Assembly (NCBI RefSeq): GCF_901000735.1
Contig: NC_081545.1
Coordinates: forward strand, 124,001-188,000
Source of the DNA: Corylus avellana
Taxonomy: Eukaryota > Streptophyta > Magnoliopsida > Fagales > Betulaceae
Direction: 5' to 3'
DNA: 64,000 bases
The translations under genes were made by a program, and so were the position numbers. Within the stretch, counting starts at the first letter, position 1; each line of letters opens with the position of its first letter. Positions 1 to 11,282 of this stretch are shown here, one piece after another. The notes under the pieces were generated by a model that saw only the letters and a program-made list of their open reading frames with translations, did not search any database and was not told the origin of the DNA.

Positions 1-496
1 TTTGATTTTTATAATAGGAGATTCCTGTGGTTTTGATAAAGACCAAATTAGTCATTCCGTCCGTTGACCGCTAGTTGACTTAACGGAAGTCCACGTCACT
101 GACATGTGGACCAATTAAAACTTGACACTTGGCATAAGTGGCCATGTCATCAGTAATGATGTAGCACCTAATTAAAATTTTTAAATAAAAAAAACTAAAA
201 AAAAATTTTCACAAAGAAATAAGTTTGGGGGAGGCTCGCCATTTGGGGATGGCCGAGCCCATCCGGCTGGATGGGGCTGTCCAGGTGTCAAATTTTAATT
301 CGTCAACGTGTCAGTGACGTGAAATTCCGTTAAGTCAACTAACAATCAACGGACGGAAGGTTTAATTTGGTCTTTATCAAAACCACATGGACCTCCGTGA
401 CAAAAATCAAACTATAGGGGGAAAAAATAAAAAAAATGAAACTCTATGGTGTATTAGGTATTTAACCAATTTGTTTTACCGAAGCCTATGCCTTCA
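1..496. mobile_element. Partial copy of the same fold-back element
   Basis: Bases 26-120 and 285-395 are inverted copies of each other around a core at 230-275 with the ggccgagcccatccgg motif. The outer right arm runs to about 496 (ctatgccttc); the matching outer left arm is cut by the window start. Confidence 0.7.
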
Positions 497-1316
497 ATTT
501 TTTTGTTTTATTCTCTATCTTTTTTATTTTTTTTATTTATTTATTTTACATGAAAATTTGATTTTTTATTTAATTTTGGAACAAATATAAAATTGTTTTA
601 AGTTGTTGGCCTAAATTACAATTCACGTTCAATGTATGACAAATAACTTATAGGTCTTGTAGTGGTAGTTGGCTTAAATTATAACAAATAATTTATAAGC
701 CTTGTAGTTGGCCTAAATTACAAATCACTTTCCTGCTATAAAAAATAATTTATTGGTCAAATAAATTTTCATGAAGTAGTTGGCCTATAAAAAAAGAAAT
801 TTGTAGAAGACATTGTTTTCGTAAAACTAATATTAAAAATGATAAATGAAAGAAGCAACATGTACAATTAGAAATTAAAAAAGAAAAATATAGAAGGAAA
901 TAAAAACAGAGGAGAACAAAAAAAAAAGGCACAACATATGTGAAGAGAGATGAATGATTAAGAGATAAATACGAGCATATTAAAAAGATAGAAAGAATTT
1001 AAGAAAATCAAGTAAAAACAAAAAAAAAAATTTAAAAATATGAAAAATAGACTATAAAGAAATGAAGAAAAAAATACAAAAAAAAAGAAAAAGGAAGAAC
1101 AAAATTTAATACAATGAAGGAAAAATTAAAGGATATGAAAAACCAAAAACTTTAGGAAAATGATAAATGAAAAATTGGTCATTGTGGTTGTTCTAAATTA
1201 CAAATCACTCCATGTGGTGTAAAAAATATATTATAGATAATTATAGTTGGCCTAAATTAGAAATCACTTATTGATATAAAACAAAAAATAAACAAATAAA
1301 TAAATAAATAAAAACA

Positions 1317-1897
1317 TGAAGAAGACATAGGTTTTGGTACGACAAATGAGTTAAATACCTAATACCCTTTAGAGTTTCATTTCTTTATTTTTTCCCTCTT
1401 AAGTTTTGATTTTTATCATAAGAGATCCATGTGGTTTTAATAAAGACCAAATTAATCATTTCGTCCGTTGATCGCTAGTTGACTTAACGGAAGTCCTTGT
1501 CACTGACACGTGGACCAATTAAAACTTGACACTTGGCATTAGTGGCCCCGTCATCAGTAATGATGCGGCTCCTAATTAAATATTTTAAATTCAAAAATTC
1601 AAAAAAAAATCAAAAAGAAAAAAATTTAGGGGTGGCTTGCCATTTGGGGTGGCCGAGCCCATCCGGCCAGATGGGGGTGGCCAGGTGTCAAATTTTAATT
1701 GGTCAACGTGTATGTGACGTGGAATTCCGTTAAGTCAACTAATGATTAACAGACGGAAAGACTAATTTGGTTTTTATCAAAACCACATGGACCTACGTGA
1801 TAAAAATCAAACCCTAGGAGAAAAAAATAAAGAAATGAAGCTCCAGGGTGTACTAGGTATTTAACCCATTTGTTTTACCAAAACCTATGTCTTCTTC
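1317..1897. mobile_element. Fold-back element with ~220-bp inverted ends
   Basis: The first ~220 bp (from tgaagaagacatagg) reappear as the reverse complement at the right end (ctatgtcttctt). The core near 1640-1690 is GC-richer, with ggccgagcccatccgg. A partial copy lies at 1-496, with its left end outside the window. Long inverted ends and no coding capacity suggest a non-autonomous MULE-like or fold-back element, but no target duplication could be read because it sits inside a tandem unit. Confidence 0.75.
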
Positions 1898-3385
1898 AAT
1901 TTTTTTATTTTATTCTCTCACTTTTTTTTTTTTTTTTTTTTTTTACGTGAGAATTCTATGTTTTATTTAATTTTGGAATAAATATAAAATTGTTTTATAT
2001 TGTTGGCCTAAATTACAATTCACTCCCTTTGTATCACAAATAATTTATAGGTCTTGTAGTTGACCTAAATTATAAACCACTTTCCTGCTATAAAAAATAA
2101 TCTATAGGTCAAATCAATTTTCATGAAGTAGTTGGTGTATAAAAATATAAATTTGTACAAGACATTGTTTTGGTAAAACAAATATTAAAAGGAAAAATGA
2201 AAGAAGCAAGACATACTATTAAATTTTTTTTTTAAAAAAAAAAATAGAAGGAAATAAAAACACAAAAGAACCAAAAAGAAAAGAAAAAAAAAAACGCAAC
2301 ATAAGTGAAAAGTGAGGATTGATTAAGAGATAAATACGAGTACATTAAAAAGATGGGAAGAATTTAAGAAAATCAACTAAAAACAAAAACAAAAAAAAAT
2401 AGAAAATAGAAAATTTAAAAATACGAAAAATAGACTATAAAGAAAGGAAGAAAAAAAATACAAAACAAAAAAAAGGAAGAACAAAATTTAATACAACGAA
2501 AGAAAAATTAAAGGATATGAAAAACAAAAACCTTCAGGAAAAATTAAAGGGATAAATGAAAAATTGGTCATTGTGGTTGTCCTAAATTGGAAATTACTCC
2601 ATGTGGTATAAAAAATAAATTATATATCGTTATAGTTGGCTTAAATTACAACTCACTTATTGATATGAAACAAAAATAAAAAATAAAAACACGAAGAAGA
2701 TATAGGTTTTGGTACAACAAATGAGTTAAATGCCTACTACCCCTTAGGGTTTCATTTTATTTTATTCCCCTCCCTAAGTTTGATTTTTATCCCTTAAGGA
2801 TCTAATATGGTTTTGATAGGAATAATGCCTAGATTTATTTTAAAGACATTGTTTTAGATGAAACAAATATCAAAAATGATAAAATGAAACAACATGTACA
2901 GATTAAAAAAAAAAAAAAAAAAAATGAGAGGAAATAAAAACACAGAAGAACCAAAAAAAAAAAAAACCCAACATATGTGAAAAGTGATGATTGATTAAGA
3001 GATAAATACGAGCATTTTAAAAAGATAAAAAGAATTTAAGAAAATCAAGTAAAAATAAAAACAAAAAAAAATTAAAAATTTGAAAAATATACTATAAACA
3101 AAGGAAGAAAAAAAATACAAAACACGAAGAACAAAATTTAATAAAACAAAAGAAAAATTAAAGGATATGAGAGACAAAAAACATCAGGAAAAAAAAAAAA
3201 AAACAAAAAACTTCAGGAACATTTAAAGGAATAAGTGAAAAATTGGTCATTGTGGTTGTCCTAAATTACAAATCACTCCATGTGGTATAAAAGATAAATT
3301 TTAGATTATTATAGTTGGCCTAAATCACAAATCACTTCTTGATATGAAGCAAAAAAAATCAAATTGAAAAATAGGGTTAGTAAAT

Positions 3386-3940
3386 TTTTTGGTACCTGAG
3401 TTTTCACTTTTTTATTTTCCCCCCCCTGAGTTTTAAAACATGACAAATCTAGTACCCAACCTATGGGAAAAGACGGAATCACTACCTCCGTTAGATTCCG
3501 TCAGTCCCAACTAACGGACGTCCATGTCATCGCCACGTAATTACGCTATAATGGCGACATATAAGCTAATAGGATTCATCTTCCTCCTCAAACCCAAGCT
3601 TCCTTGTCCGTTTACCCCTAAATCGCATGAGCCCTAGACTATGAGCTCCACAATCCGTTCTCTTCCTTCTCCACAATTCGTTCTCTTGCTATTCGAATTG
3701 AGCTTCGATCAGTCTCACACGTAGGTACGGTAAGGTCGAACTCCCTTTTCTTCTGTTACCTTCCTTCTTCTTCTTCTTCTTCTTCTTCTTCAACCCAGAG
3801 CTACATACCTAGTTATCTCCAAATGACCTAAACCCTAGAATTGAGCTTCAATCTAGTTTGCAGACGCACTCGTAAGGGATATCGAACTGTCTTCCATCCG
3901 TCGACCTTGAGAACTCGTACTGGAAAGCGCAGAGAAGAAA
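3386..3940 (+). other. Terminal-repeat-like sequence and 5' region of GRF pseudogene
   Basis: The start (ggtacctgagttttcac, then gacggaatcactacctccg) resembles the outer ends of MULE-type elements elsewhere in the window, such as 55924. It is followed by a CT-rich leader with a TTC microsatellite at about 3766-3792. The matching region of the right copy is 7896-8450. I could not find a reliable inverted partner downstream, so the limits of any element are unknown. Confidence 0.45.
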
Positions 3941-4732
3941 ATGTCATCAAGTCGATTACGGGAATCCAAAGGAAATGAATCTTCTCTCAGCTTGGATAAG
4001 GTATCTACTCAAACCAATCAACCAATCTTGAGCTTTAGTTTTTTCGGTGGATACTATACCCAAATTTCAGCTTTGCTTTTTTTTTTTGTGAATACTGTAC
4101 CGAAATTAAGCTAGGGTTCACGCTATTTTCCTTAGGAGCTAATGAAGTCATCATCTGCATCTGGGTCTTCTTCGGTGGTCTGTACTCAGACGTCCTGGGT
4201 TTGTTACTGCTCGTTACCTGCACCATTGAAGACATCCTAGACTCCAGAAAACCCTGGAAGGAGATTTTGGGATTGTGCTACCTATGATTCTAACGTGAGT
4301 AGTTTCATTGCACAATGCATATTGGTCTGAAAGTTATTCCTGCATGAAGTGAGTGTAATGGTTGGATTGATATTTTGATATTTTATGTATATACAGAGAA
4401 AAGCAACATGCCTATTTTTCAAATGGATGGACAAACCAATTTGTGAAAGGGGTATGAAAGTTATTCCTAAGCTGTTGGATAGGGTGAAAGAGCTGGAGAA
4501 TGAAAACTGTCAATATTTGGCAATGGTGAAAGACCTTGAGACTGAACGTGATGGCTACATTGCAAGGGTAAATCAGCTATAGAAGGGGGATGATAGACAA
4601 TTGGAAATGCTTACCTACTTAGAGAAGGAGAAGGATGTGTATAGGGCAAGAGAGAAATTTCTCATGTTTGGTTTATTGTTGTCATGGTTGATGATAATAA
4701 TGTTGATTGGCATTATTGCACTAAGTAAATGA
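3941..4732 (+). pseudogene. GRF-type zinc-finger, coiled-coil, single-TM protein (pseudogene, left copy)
   Basis: Three exons can be read: 3941-4000, 4136-4294 and 4397-4732, each with GT/AG borders and compatible phase. Exon 2 encodes CYCSLPAP followed by NPGRRFWDCATYDS, and exon 3 continues with CLFFKWMD; this is the Cys pattern and NPGRRFW core of the GRF zinc finger, a nucleic-acid-binding finger common in small plant proteins. A charged coiled-coil and a C-terminal hydrophobic segment (about LLLSWLMIIMLIGIIAL) follow, a known layout of plant GRF proteins. Two in-frame TAG codons break it, one before TPENPGRR and one at 4580-4582 after RVNQL. Both stops also occur in the right copy, so the breaks predate the duplication. 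Function of an intact relative is not established. Confidence 0.7.
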
Positions 4733-5056
4733 GTGTTTTGTAATGTATGTATTTATGCAAGTGATTAGTTATTGACTCTTGTGTTATTGCACTAATTAAC
4801 TAAATGTTTTGTCAATACTGTTTCAACTTAATTTGACCAAATTATTGACATTCCAAATAGTGACCATAATTTGAGCATGCCATGTATATGTAATCAAAGA
4901 AGACCAATTTGGACCATTTGGAATGTACACTGCATATTGGTCTACTTTGGACCATACTCAAATAATGCATATTGGTTTAATTTGAACTACACCCAAATAT
5001 GCCATAAATTCGAATTAAACAAGTCCTTCCACATTGTCCATTAACCCAATCCCGAC
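4733..5056. other. Spacer between GRF and helicase pseudogenes
   Basis: AT-rich with local repeats of gcatattggt and ccaatttggacc. No gene seen. The right-copy equivalent is 9243-9557, with a 9-bp deletion near its end. Confidence 0.6.
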
Positions 5057-5603
5057 CATAGAACAAATCTTTCTCTTGCCCTTGAAAGATCATCCAAAAC
5101 AATCTGGGAAACAAAACAAAAGTTCATAGTCAATCTCAACAAAAAATTGTTTTTCAACAACCATTCAAACCAAGATTGCTTACGTCTTACACAGTAAAAC
5201 AATAGGTTAGGAAATTAAATATGTTATAATAAAAATAGAAGGTGCAATCTTTTACAAGTGATTCTTCTGGGCTGAGAGAACTGCCAAAAGCTGCACGTCC
5301 AAATGGTGTGATACTGTATAACTCAGTATCTTCATTCCATTCGAGAAATTTTCTGTGGCACAACCATTCAAGAGATTTCTGGGCTGATTTCTCCACATAT
5401 TCAAATGGTTTGGTGGAATTCAAAAGAGTACACCTAACATATCGAAGAATATCTCGAGCTGTTTGGACAATTCCACAGGCCACAACATCTAAAATAGCAT
5501 GAGTCATTCCATTAATATCTTCAGATAGACAAGAATGCAAAGGTGGACAGCTTTCATTAAGAAGGCCCATAATTCTATTGATCTCGTCCGGTTTGCAAGT
5601 TAA
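5057..5603 (-). pseudogene. TEB: TEBICHI/POLQ-type helicase fragment (left copy, cut by gap)
   Basis: Two exons are visible on the minus strand. The exon at 5256-5603 (cut by the N gap) encodes [19 protein letters not shown] through [20 protein letters not shown] to [11 protein letters not shown], then a GTAAAA donor. The exon at about 5057-5103 encodes IVLDDLSRARERFVL and then loses similarity. These segments match, as I recall the family, the region just after the helicase core of plant TEBICHI, the homologue of DNA polymerase theta, which acts in theta-mediated end joining. This copy keeps CGA at 5442-5444 where the right copy has a stop. The polymerase domain is absent, so it is treated as part of a pseudogene. 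Confidence 0.75.
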
Positions 5604-5703
5604 NNNNNNNNNNNNNNNNNNNNNNNNNNNNNNNNNNNNNNNNNNNNNNNNNNNNNNNNNNNNNNNNNNNNNNNNNNNNNNNNNNNNNNNNNNNNNNNNN
5701 NNN
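5604..5703. other. Assembly gap of exactly 100 N
   Basis: A run of exactly 100 N is the usual placeholder for a scaffold join of unknown size. It separates the two copies of the duplicated block and cuts a helicase exon. Confidence 0.99.
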
Positions 5704-5839
5704 ATTGTGGTTGTTCTAAATTACAAATCACTCCATGTGGTGTAAAAAATATATTATAGATAATTATAGTTGGCCTAAATTAGAAATCACTTATTGATAT
5801 GAAACAAAAAATAAACAAATAAATAAATAAATAAAAACA

Positions 5840-6421
5840 TGAAGAAGACATAGGTTTTGGTACGACAAATGAGTTAAATACCTTATATCCTTTAGAGTTT
5901 CATTTCTTTATTTTTTCCCTCTTAAGTTTTGATTTTTATAACAGGAGATTCCTGTGGTTTTAATAAAACCGAAATTAGTCATTCCGTCCGTTGACCGATA
6001 GTTGACTTAACGGAAGTCCACGTCACTAACACGTGGACCAATTAAAACTTTACACTTGGCGTAAGTGGCCATATCATTAGTAATGATGCGGCACCTAATT
6101 AAATTTTTTAAATTAAAAAACCAAAAAAAAAATTCAAAAAGAAAAAAATTTGGGGATGGCTCGCCATTTGGGGTGGCCGAGCCCATCTGGCCAAATGGGG
6201 GTGGCCAAGTGTCAAATTTTAATTTGTCAACGTGTCAGTGACGTGGAATTCCGTTAAGTCAACTAATGATTAACGGACGGAATGACTAATTTGGTCTTTA
6301 TCAAAACCACATGGACCTATGTGATAAAAATCAAACCCTAGGAGAAAAAAATAAAGAAATGAAACTCCAGGGTGTACTAGGTATTTAACCCATTTGTTTT
6401 ACCAAAACCTATGTCTTCTTC
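5840..6421. mobile_element. Right-block copy of the fold-back element
   Basis: Same structure as the element at 1317-1897, with ~220-bp inverted ends around a GC-richer core at 6150-6210. It differs from its left-block partner at many bases, unlike the flanking sequence. Confidence 0.75.
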
Positions 6422-8450
6422 AATTTTTTTATTTTATTCTCTCACTTTTTTTTTTTTTTTTTTTTTTTACGTGAGAATTCTATGTTTTATTTAATTTTGG
6501 AATAAATATAAAATTGTTTTATATTGTTGGCCTAAATTACAATTCACTCCCTTTGTATCACAAATAATTTATAGGTTTTGTAGTTGACCTAAATTATAAA
6601 CCACTTTCCTGCTATAAAAAATAATCTATAGGTCAAATCAATTTTCATGAAGTAGTTGGTGTATAAAAATATAAATTTGTACAAGACATTGTTTTGGTAA
6701 AACAAATATTAAAAGGAAAAATGAAAGAAGCAAGACATACTATTAAATTTTTTTTTTAAAAAAAAAAATAGAAGGAAATAAAAACACAAAAGAACCAAAA
6801 AGAAAAGAAAAAAAAAAACGCAACATAAGTGAAAAGTGAGGATTGATTAAGAGATAAATACGAGTACATTAAAAAGATGGGAAGAATTTAAGAAAATCAA
6901 CTAAAAACAAAAACAAAAAAAAATAGAAAATAGAAAATTTAAAAATACGAAAAATAGACTATAAAGAAAGGAAGAAAAAAAATACAAAACAAAAAAAAGG
7001 AAGAACAAAATTTAATACAACGAAAGAAAAATTAAAGGATATGAAAAACAAAAACCTTCAGGAAAAATTAAAGGGATAAATGAAAAATTGGTCATTGTGG
7101 TTGTCCTAAATTGGAAATTACTCCATGTGGTATAAAAAATAAATTATATATCGTTATAGTTGGCTTAAATTACAACTCACTTATTGATATGAAACAAAAA
7201 TAAAAAATAAAAACACGAAGAAGATATAGGTTTTGGTACAACAAATGAGTTAAATGCCTACTACCCCTTAGGGTTTCATTTCTTTATTCTCTAAGTTTTG
7301 ATTTTATCCCACACATGAGATCTGTGGTTTTGATAAAGGAATTGATATAAATTTGTTTAAGACATTGTTTGGTAAAAAACAAATATCAAAAAATAAATGA
7401 AAACAACATGTACAATTAAAAAAAAAAAAAAAAAATGGAAAGGAAATAAAAACACAGAAGAACCAAAAAAAAAAAAAACCCAACATATGTGAAAAGTGAT
7501 GATTGATTAAGAGATAAATACGAGCACTTTAAAAAGATAAAAAGAATTTAAGAAAATCAAGTAAAAATAAAAACAAAAAAAAATTAAAAATTTGAAAAAT
7601 ATACTATAAACAAAGGAAGAAAAAAAATACAAAACACGAAGAACAAAATTTAATAAAACAAAAGAAAAATTAAAGGATATGAGAAACAAAAAACATCAGG
7701 AAAAAAAAAAAAAAAACAAAAAACTTCAGGAACATTTAAAGGAATAAGTGAAAAATTGGTCATTGTGGTTGTCCTAAATTACAAATCACTCCATGTGGTA
7801 TAAAAGATAAATTTTAGATTATTATAGTTGGCCTAAATCACAAATCACTTCTTGATATGAAGCAAAAAAAATCAAATTGAAAAATAGGGTTAGTAAATTT
7901 TTTGGTACCTGAGTTTTCACTTTTTTATTTTCCCCCCCCTGAGTTTTAAAACATGACAAATCTAGTACCCAACCTATGGGAAAAGACGGAATCACTACCT
8001 CCGTTAGATTCCGTCAGTCCCAACTAACGGACGTCCATGTCATCGCCACGTAATTACGCTATAATGGCGACATATAAGCTAATAGGATTCATCTTCCTCC
8101 TCAAACCCAAGCTTCCTTGTCCGTTTACCCCTAAATCGCATGAGCCCTAGACTATGAGCTCCACAATCCGTTCTCTTCCTTCTCCACAATTCGTTCTCTT
8201 GCTATTCGAATTGAGCTTCGATCAGTCTCACACGTAGGTACGGTAAGGTCGAACTCCCTTTTCTTCTGTTACCTTCCTTCTTCTTCTTCTTCTTCTTCTT
8301 CAACCCAGAGCTACATACCTAGTTATCTCCAAATGACCTAAACCCTAGAATTGAGCTTCAATCTAGTTTGCAGACGCACTCGTAAGGGATATCGAACTGT
8401 CTTCCATCCGTCGACCTTGAGAACTCGTACTGGAAAGCGCAGAGAAGAAA

Positions 8451-9242
8451 ATGTCATCAAGTCGATTACGGGAATCCAAAGGAAATGAATCTTCTCTCAG
8501 CTTGGATAAGGTATCTACTCAAACCAATCAACCAATCTTGAGCTTTAGTTTTTTCGGTGGATACTATACCCAAATTTCAGCTTTGCTTTTTTTTTTTGTG
8601 AATACTGTACCGAAATTAAGCTAGGGTTCACGCTATTTTCCTTAGGAGCTAATGAAGTCATCATCTGCATCTGGGTCTTCTTCGGTGGTCTGTACTCAGA
8701 CGTCCTGGGTTTGTTACTGCTCGTTACCTGCACCATTGAAGACATCCTAGACTCCAGAAAACCCTGGAAGGAGATTTTGGGATTGTGCTACCTATGATTC
8801 TAACGTGAGTAGTTTCATTGCACAATGCATATTGGTCTGAAAGTTATTCCTGCATGAAGTGAGTGTAATGGTTGGATTGATATTTTGATATTTTATGTAT
8901 ATACAGAGAAAAGCAACATGCCTATTTTTCAAATGGATGGACAAACCAATTTGTGAAAGGGGTATGAAAGTTATTCCTAAGCTGTTGGATAGGGTGAAAG
9001 AGCTGGAGAATGAAAACTGTCAATATTTGGCAATGGTGAAAGACCTTGAGACTGAACGTGATGGCTACATTGCAAGGGTAAATCAGCTATAGAAGGGGGA
9101 TGATAGACAATTGGAAATGCTTACCTACTTAGAGAAGGAGAAGGATGTGTATAGGGCAAGAGAGAAATTTCTCATGTTTGGTTTATTGTTGTCATGGTTG
9201 ATGATAATAATGTTGATTGGCATTATTGCACTAAGTAAATGA
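8451..9242 (+). pseudogene. GRF-type zinc-finger, coiled-coil, single-TM protein (pseudogene, right copy)
   Basis: Exact structural duplicate of the pseudogene at 3941-4732, shifted by 4510 bp: exons about 8451-8510, 8646-8804 and 8907-9242. The two in-frame TAG codons are kept. It encodes the same NPGRRFW zinc-finger core, coiled-coil and C-terminal hydrophobic segment, and adds no independent evidence of function. Confidence 0.7.
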
Positions 9243-9557
9243 GTGTTTTGTAATGTATGTATTTATGCAAGTGATTAGTTATTGACTCTTGTGTTATTGC
9301 ACTAATTAACTAAATGTTTTGTCAATACTGTTTCAACTTAATTTGACCAAATTATTGACATTCCAAATAGTGACCATAATTTGAGCATGCCATGTATATG
9401 TAATCAAAGAAGACCAATTTGGACCATTTGGAATGTACACTGCATATTGGTCTACTTTGGACCATACTCAAATAATGCATATTGGTTTAATTTGAACTAC
9501 ACCCAAATATGCCATAAATTCGAATTAAACAAGTCCTTCCACATTCCCAATCCCGAC

Positions 9558-10204
9558 CATAGAACAAATCTTTCTCTTGCCCTTGAAAGATCATCCAAAA
9601 CAATCTGGGAAACAAAACAAAAGTTCATAGTCAATCTCAACAAAAAATTGTTTTTCAACAACCATTCAAACCAAGATTGCTTACGTCTTACACAGTAAAA
9701 CAATAGGTTAGGAAATTAAATATGTTATAATAAAAATAGAAGGTGCAATCTTTTACAAGTGATTCTTCTGGGTTGAGAGAACTGCCAAAAGCTGCACGTC
9801 CAAATGGTGTGGTACTGTATAACTCAGTATCTTCATTCCATTCAAGAAATTTTCTGTGGCACAACCATTCAAGAGATTTCTGGGCTAATTTCTCCACATA
9901 TTCAAATGGTTTGGTGGAATTCAGAAGAGTACACCTAACATATCAAAGAATATCTCGAGCTGTTTGGACAATTCCAACGACCACAACATCTAAAATAGCA
10001 TGAGTCATTCCATTAATATCTTCAGATAGACAAGAATGCAAAGGTGGACAGCTTTCATTAACAAGGCCCATAATTTTATTGATCTCGTCCGGTTTGCAAA
10101 TTAATACCTGGTTAGATTAAAATTATTAGGAAAAAAATCAACATAATAATATAATAGCAGTGACTTATATGCTCAATGAAATACACCAAACATAAAATAT
10201 AAAA

Positions 10205-10243
<39 letters not shown>

Positions 10244-11282
10244 ACATATAATAGGAAATAAAGATAATAAAAAGCATTAATTTGACATTAAAAACTAAAA
10301 ATAATATGATCAATCAGCAATCATCCCAGAAAACACGGATATAAGAGGTACCCCGACTAAAATTATAAAAAAAAATAAAAAAAGGAACCAAGTAAACGTA
10401 CACTTTCCCCCTGTGTATCTATTACAGTCTGACCAACCATCTGTCTGTACCTTGTTCCATCAATAAAATCACAACCAATCTTGGGTTGTCGAAAAATAAC
10501 CCTCCTAGCTAGCAGGTTAACCCCAGCGGCTAAGGTAGATGTAGCAGTTAAGACACGTAAAAGGCCCCTGCGATAGCAGGTTTCAACAATGTCTCTTTCC
10601 TCAACCTACAGAAAAAACAAATGAACAGCCAAACTTTTAGAAGTAAGGAAGTCTCATAAGTATCAACAGTCAATAAGTGAACAATAGAAAATACTTTAAG
10701 ACAGTCAAAAGATTAAGAAAGTAAGCAAGAACATACCACAGCAAAATGAAATAAATAACCCCAACAAGATAGATAAATAAAGAAACAAATAAATACCGTG
10801 AGGCCAGCATGGTGATAGGCAACACCAGAAGGCACAGTTTCTTCTAATATACGATCCAGTCCAGCAGGACACCTTCGCAAGGCGTCAATAGCTGAAGTAA
10901 TATCAACGAACTCACTTTCATCATTATGAACATTAACAGAAAATCTTTTGAGGAACTTTGAAACATGCTTTGCAGTTGATTCACATCCCTTTCAGCTAGA
11001 ACAAAATATCAACACTGAATGACCCTCTTGAACAACCTGAAATACGTTCCCTTGGCTCATAATTGTTCAAATTCAAGGATAATATCCAAAAATAGCCTTG
11101 CATCACAAGAGGTCCCTACCTCATTACATAGTTTGACAATATGATCTGGATCTTTACCACAAAGATCATATTGTTTAGGGATTGTTCTCACAATGTCCTT
11201 TTTTTTTGTTATAAATAGTGTTACCAACTTTAATATATTCTTCTAATGGAATTGGTTGAAAATCTGTCTGGTATAATGCTGC
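9558..11282 (-). pseudogene. TEB: TEBICHI/POLQ-type helicase pseudogene (right copy)
   Basis: Five minus-strand exons in order: 11120-11282 ([19 protein letters not shown]), 10797-11036 (VLIFCSS, stop, KGCES, then VAYHHAGLT), 10402-10605 ([13 protein letters not shown] and YRQMVG), 9757-10107 (CKPDEINK to LSPEESL) and about 9558-9604. They cover the second RecA half and following domain of a Ski2/Hel308-like SF2 helicase, and the wording fits plant TEBICHI. Breaks: TGA at 10992-10994 and 9943-9945, and loss of about four residues in motif VI, where [13 protein letters not shown] replaces the family's MVGRAGR-type sequence, removing the arginine finger. The N-terminal helicase half and the whole polymerase are missing. 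Introns are kept, so this is a DNA-level copy, not a retrocopy. Confidence 0.8.
10210..10239. repeat. (AG)n microsatellite
   Basis: About 15 uninterrupted AG units in a helicase pseudogene intron. Confidence 0.95.

Larger units (their letters stand above)
1..3385. repeat. Tandem array of a ~1.37-kb AT-rich unit
   Basis: The marker agagataaatacgag recurs at 961, 2327 and 2998, giving steps of 1366 and 671 bp; the second step is short because that unit lacks about 0.7 kb, including most of its fold-back element. Each full unit joins a fold-back element to an A-rich module with homopolymer tracts and the recurring phrase ggcctaaattacaa. The same modules recur at 5704-7895 in the right copy. No credible coding frame was found; the short open frames are low-complexity. 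Confidence 0.8.
1181..5603. repeat. Left copy of a ~4.4-kb duplicated block
   Basis: This stretch is repeated at 5704-10107 with an offset of 4523 falling to 4501 through small indels. Both copies contain the tandem A-rich modules, the GRF zinc-finger pseudogene and the helicase exon. Long parts (about 3370-5020 against 7880-9540) look almost identical, while the fold-back element near 1317-1900 and the stretch at 2740-2850 differ clearly. The left copy stops at the 100-N gap inside a helicase exon. It is either one allele of a heterozygous locus placed beside the other by the assembler, or a true tandem duplication. Confidence 0.9.
5704..10107. repeat. Right copy of the ~4.4-kb duplicated block
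   Basis: The first base after the N gap already matches position 1181, so the right contig starts inside the repeated block. Differences from the left copy include a 9-bp deletion near 9545, a shorter TTC microsatellite near 8280, and single-base changes in the helicase exon, one of which makes a stop codon at 9943-9945. Unlike the left copy it continues past the block into further helicase exons to 11282. Confidence 0.9.

Noticed and set aside
9381..9698. 105-codon plus-strand frame over the spacer and helicase remnant
   Set aside because: Mostly antisense to the helicase exon at 9558-9604 and AT-rich spacer; no domain.
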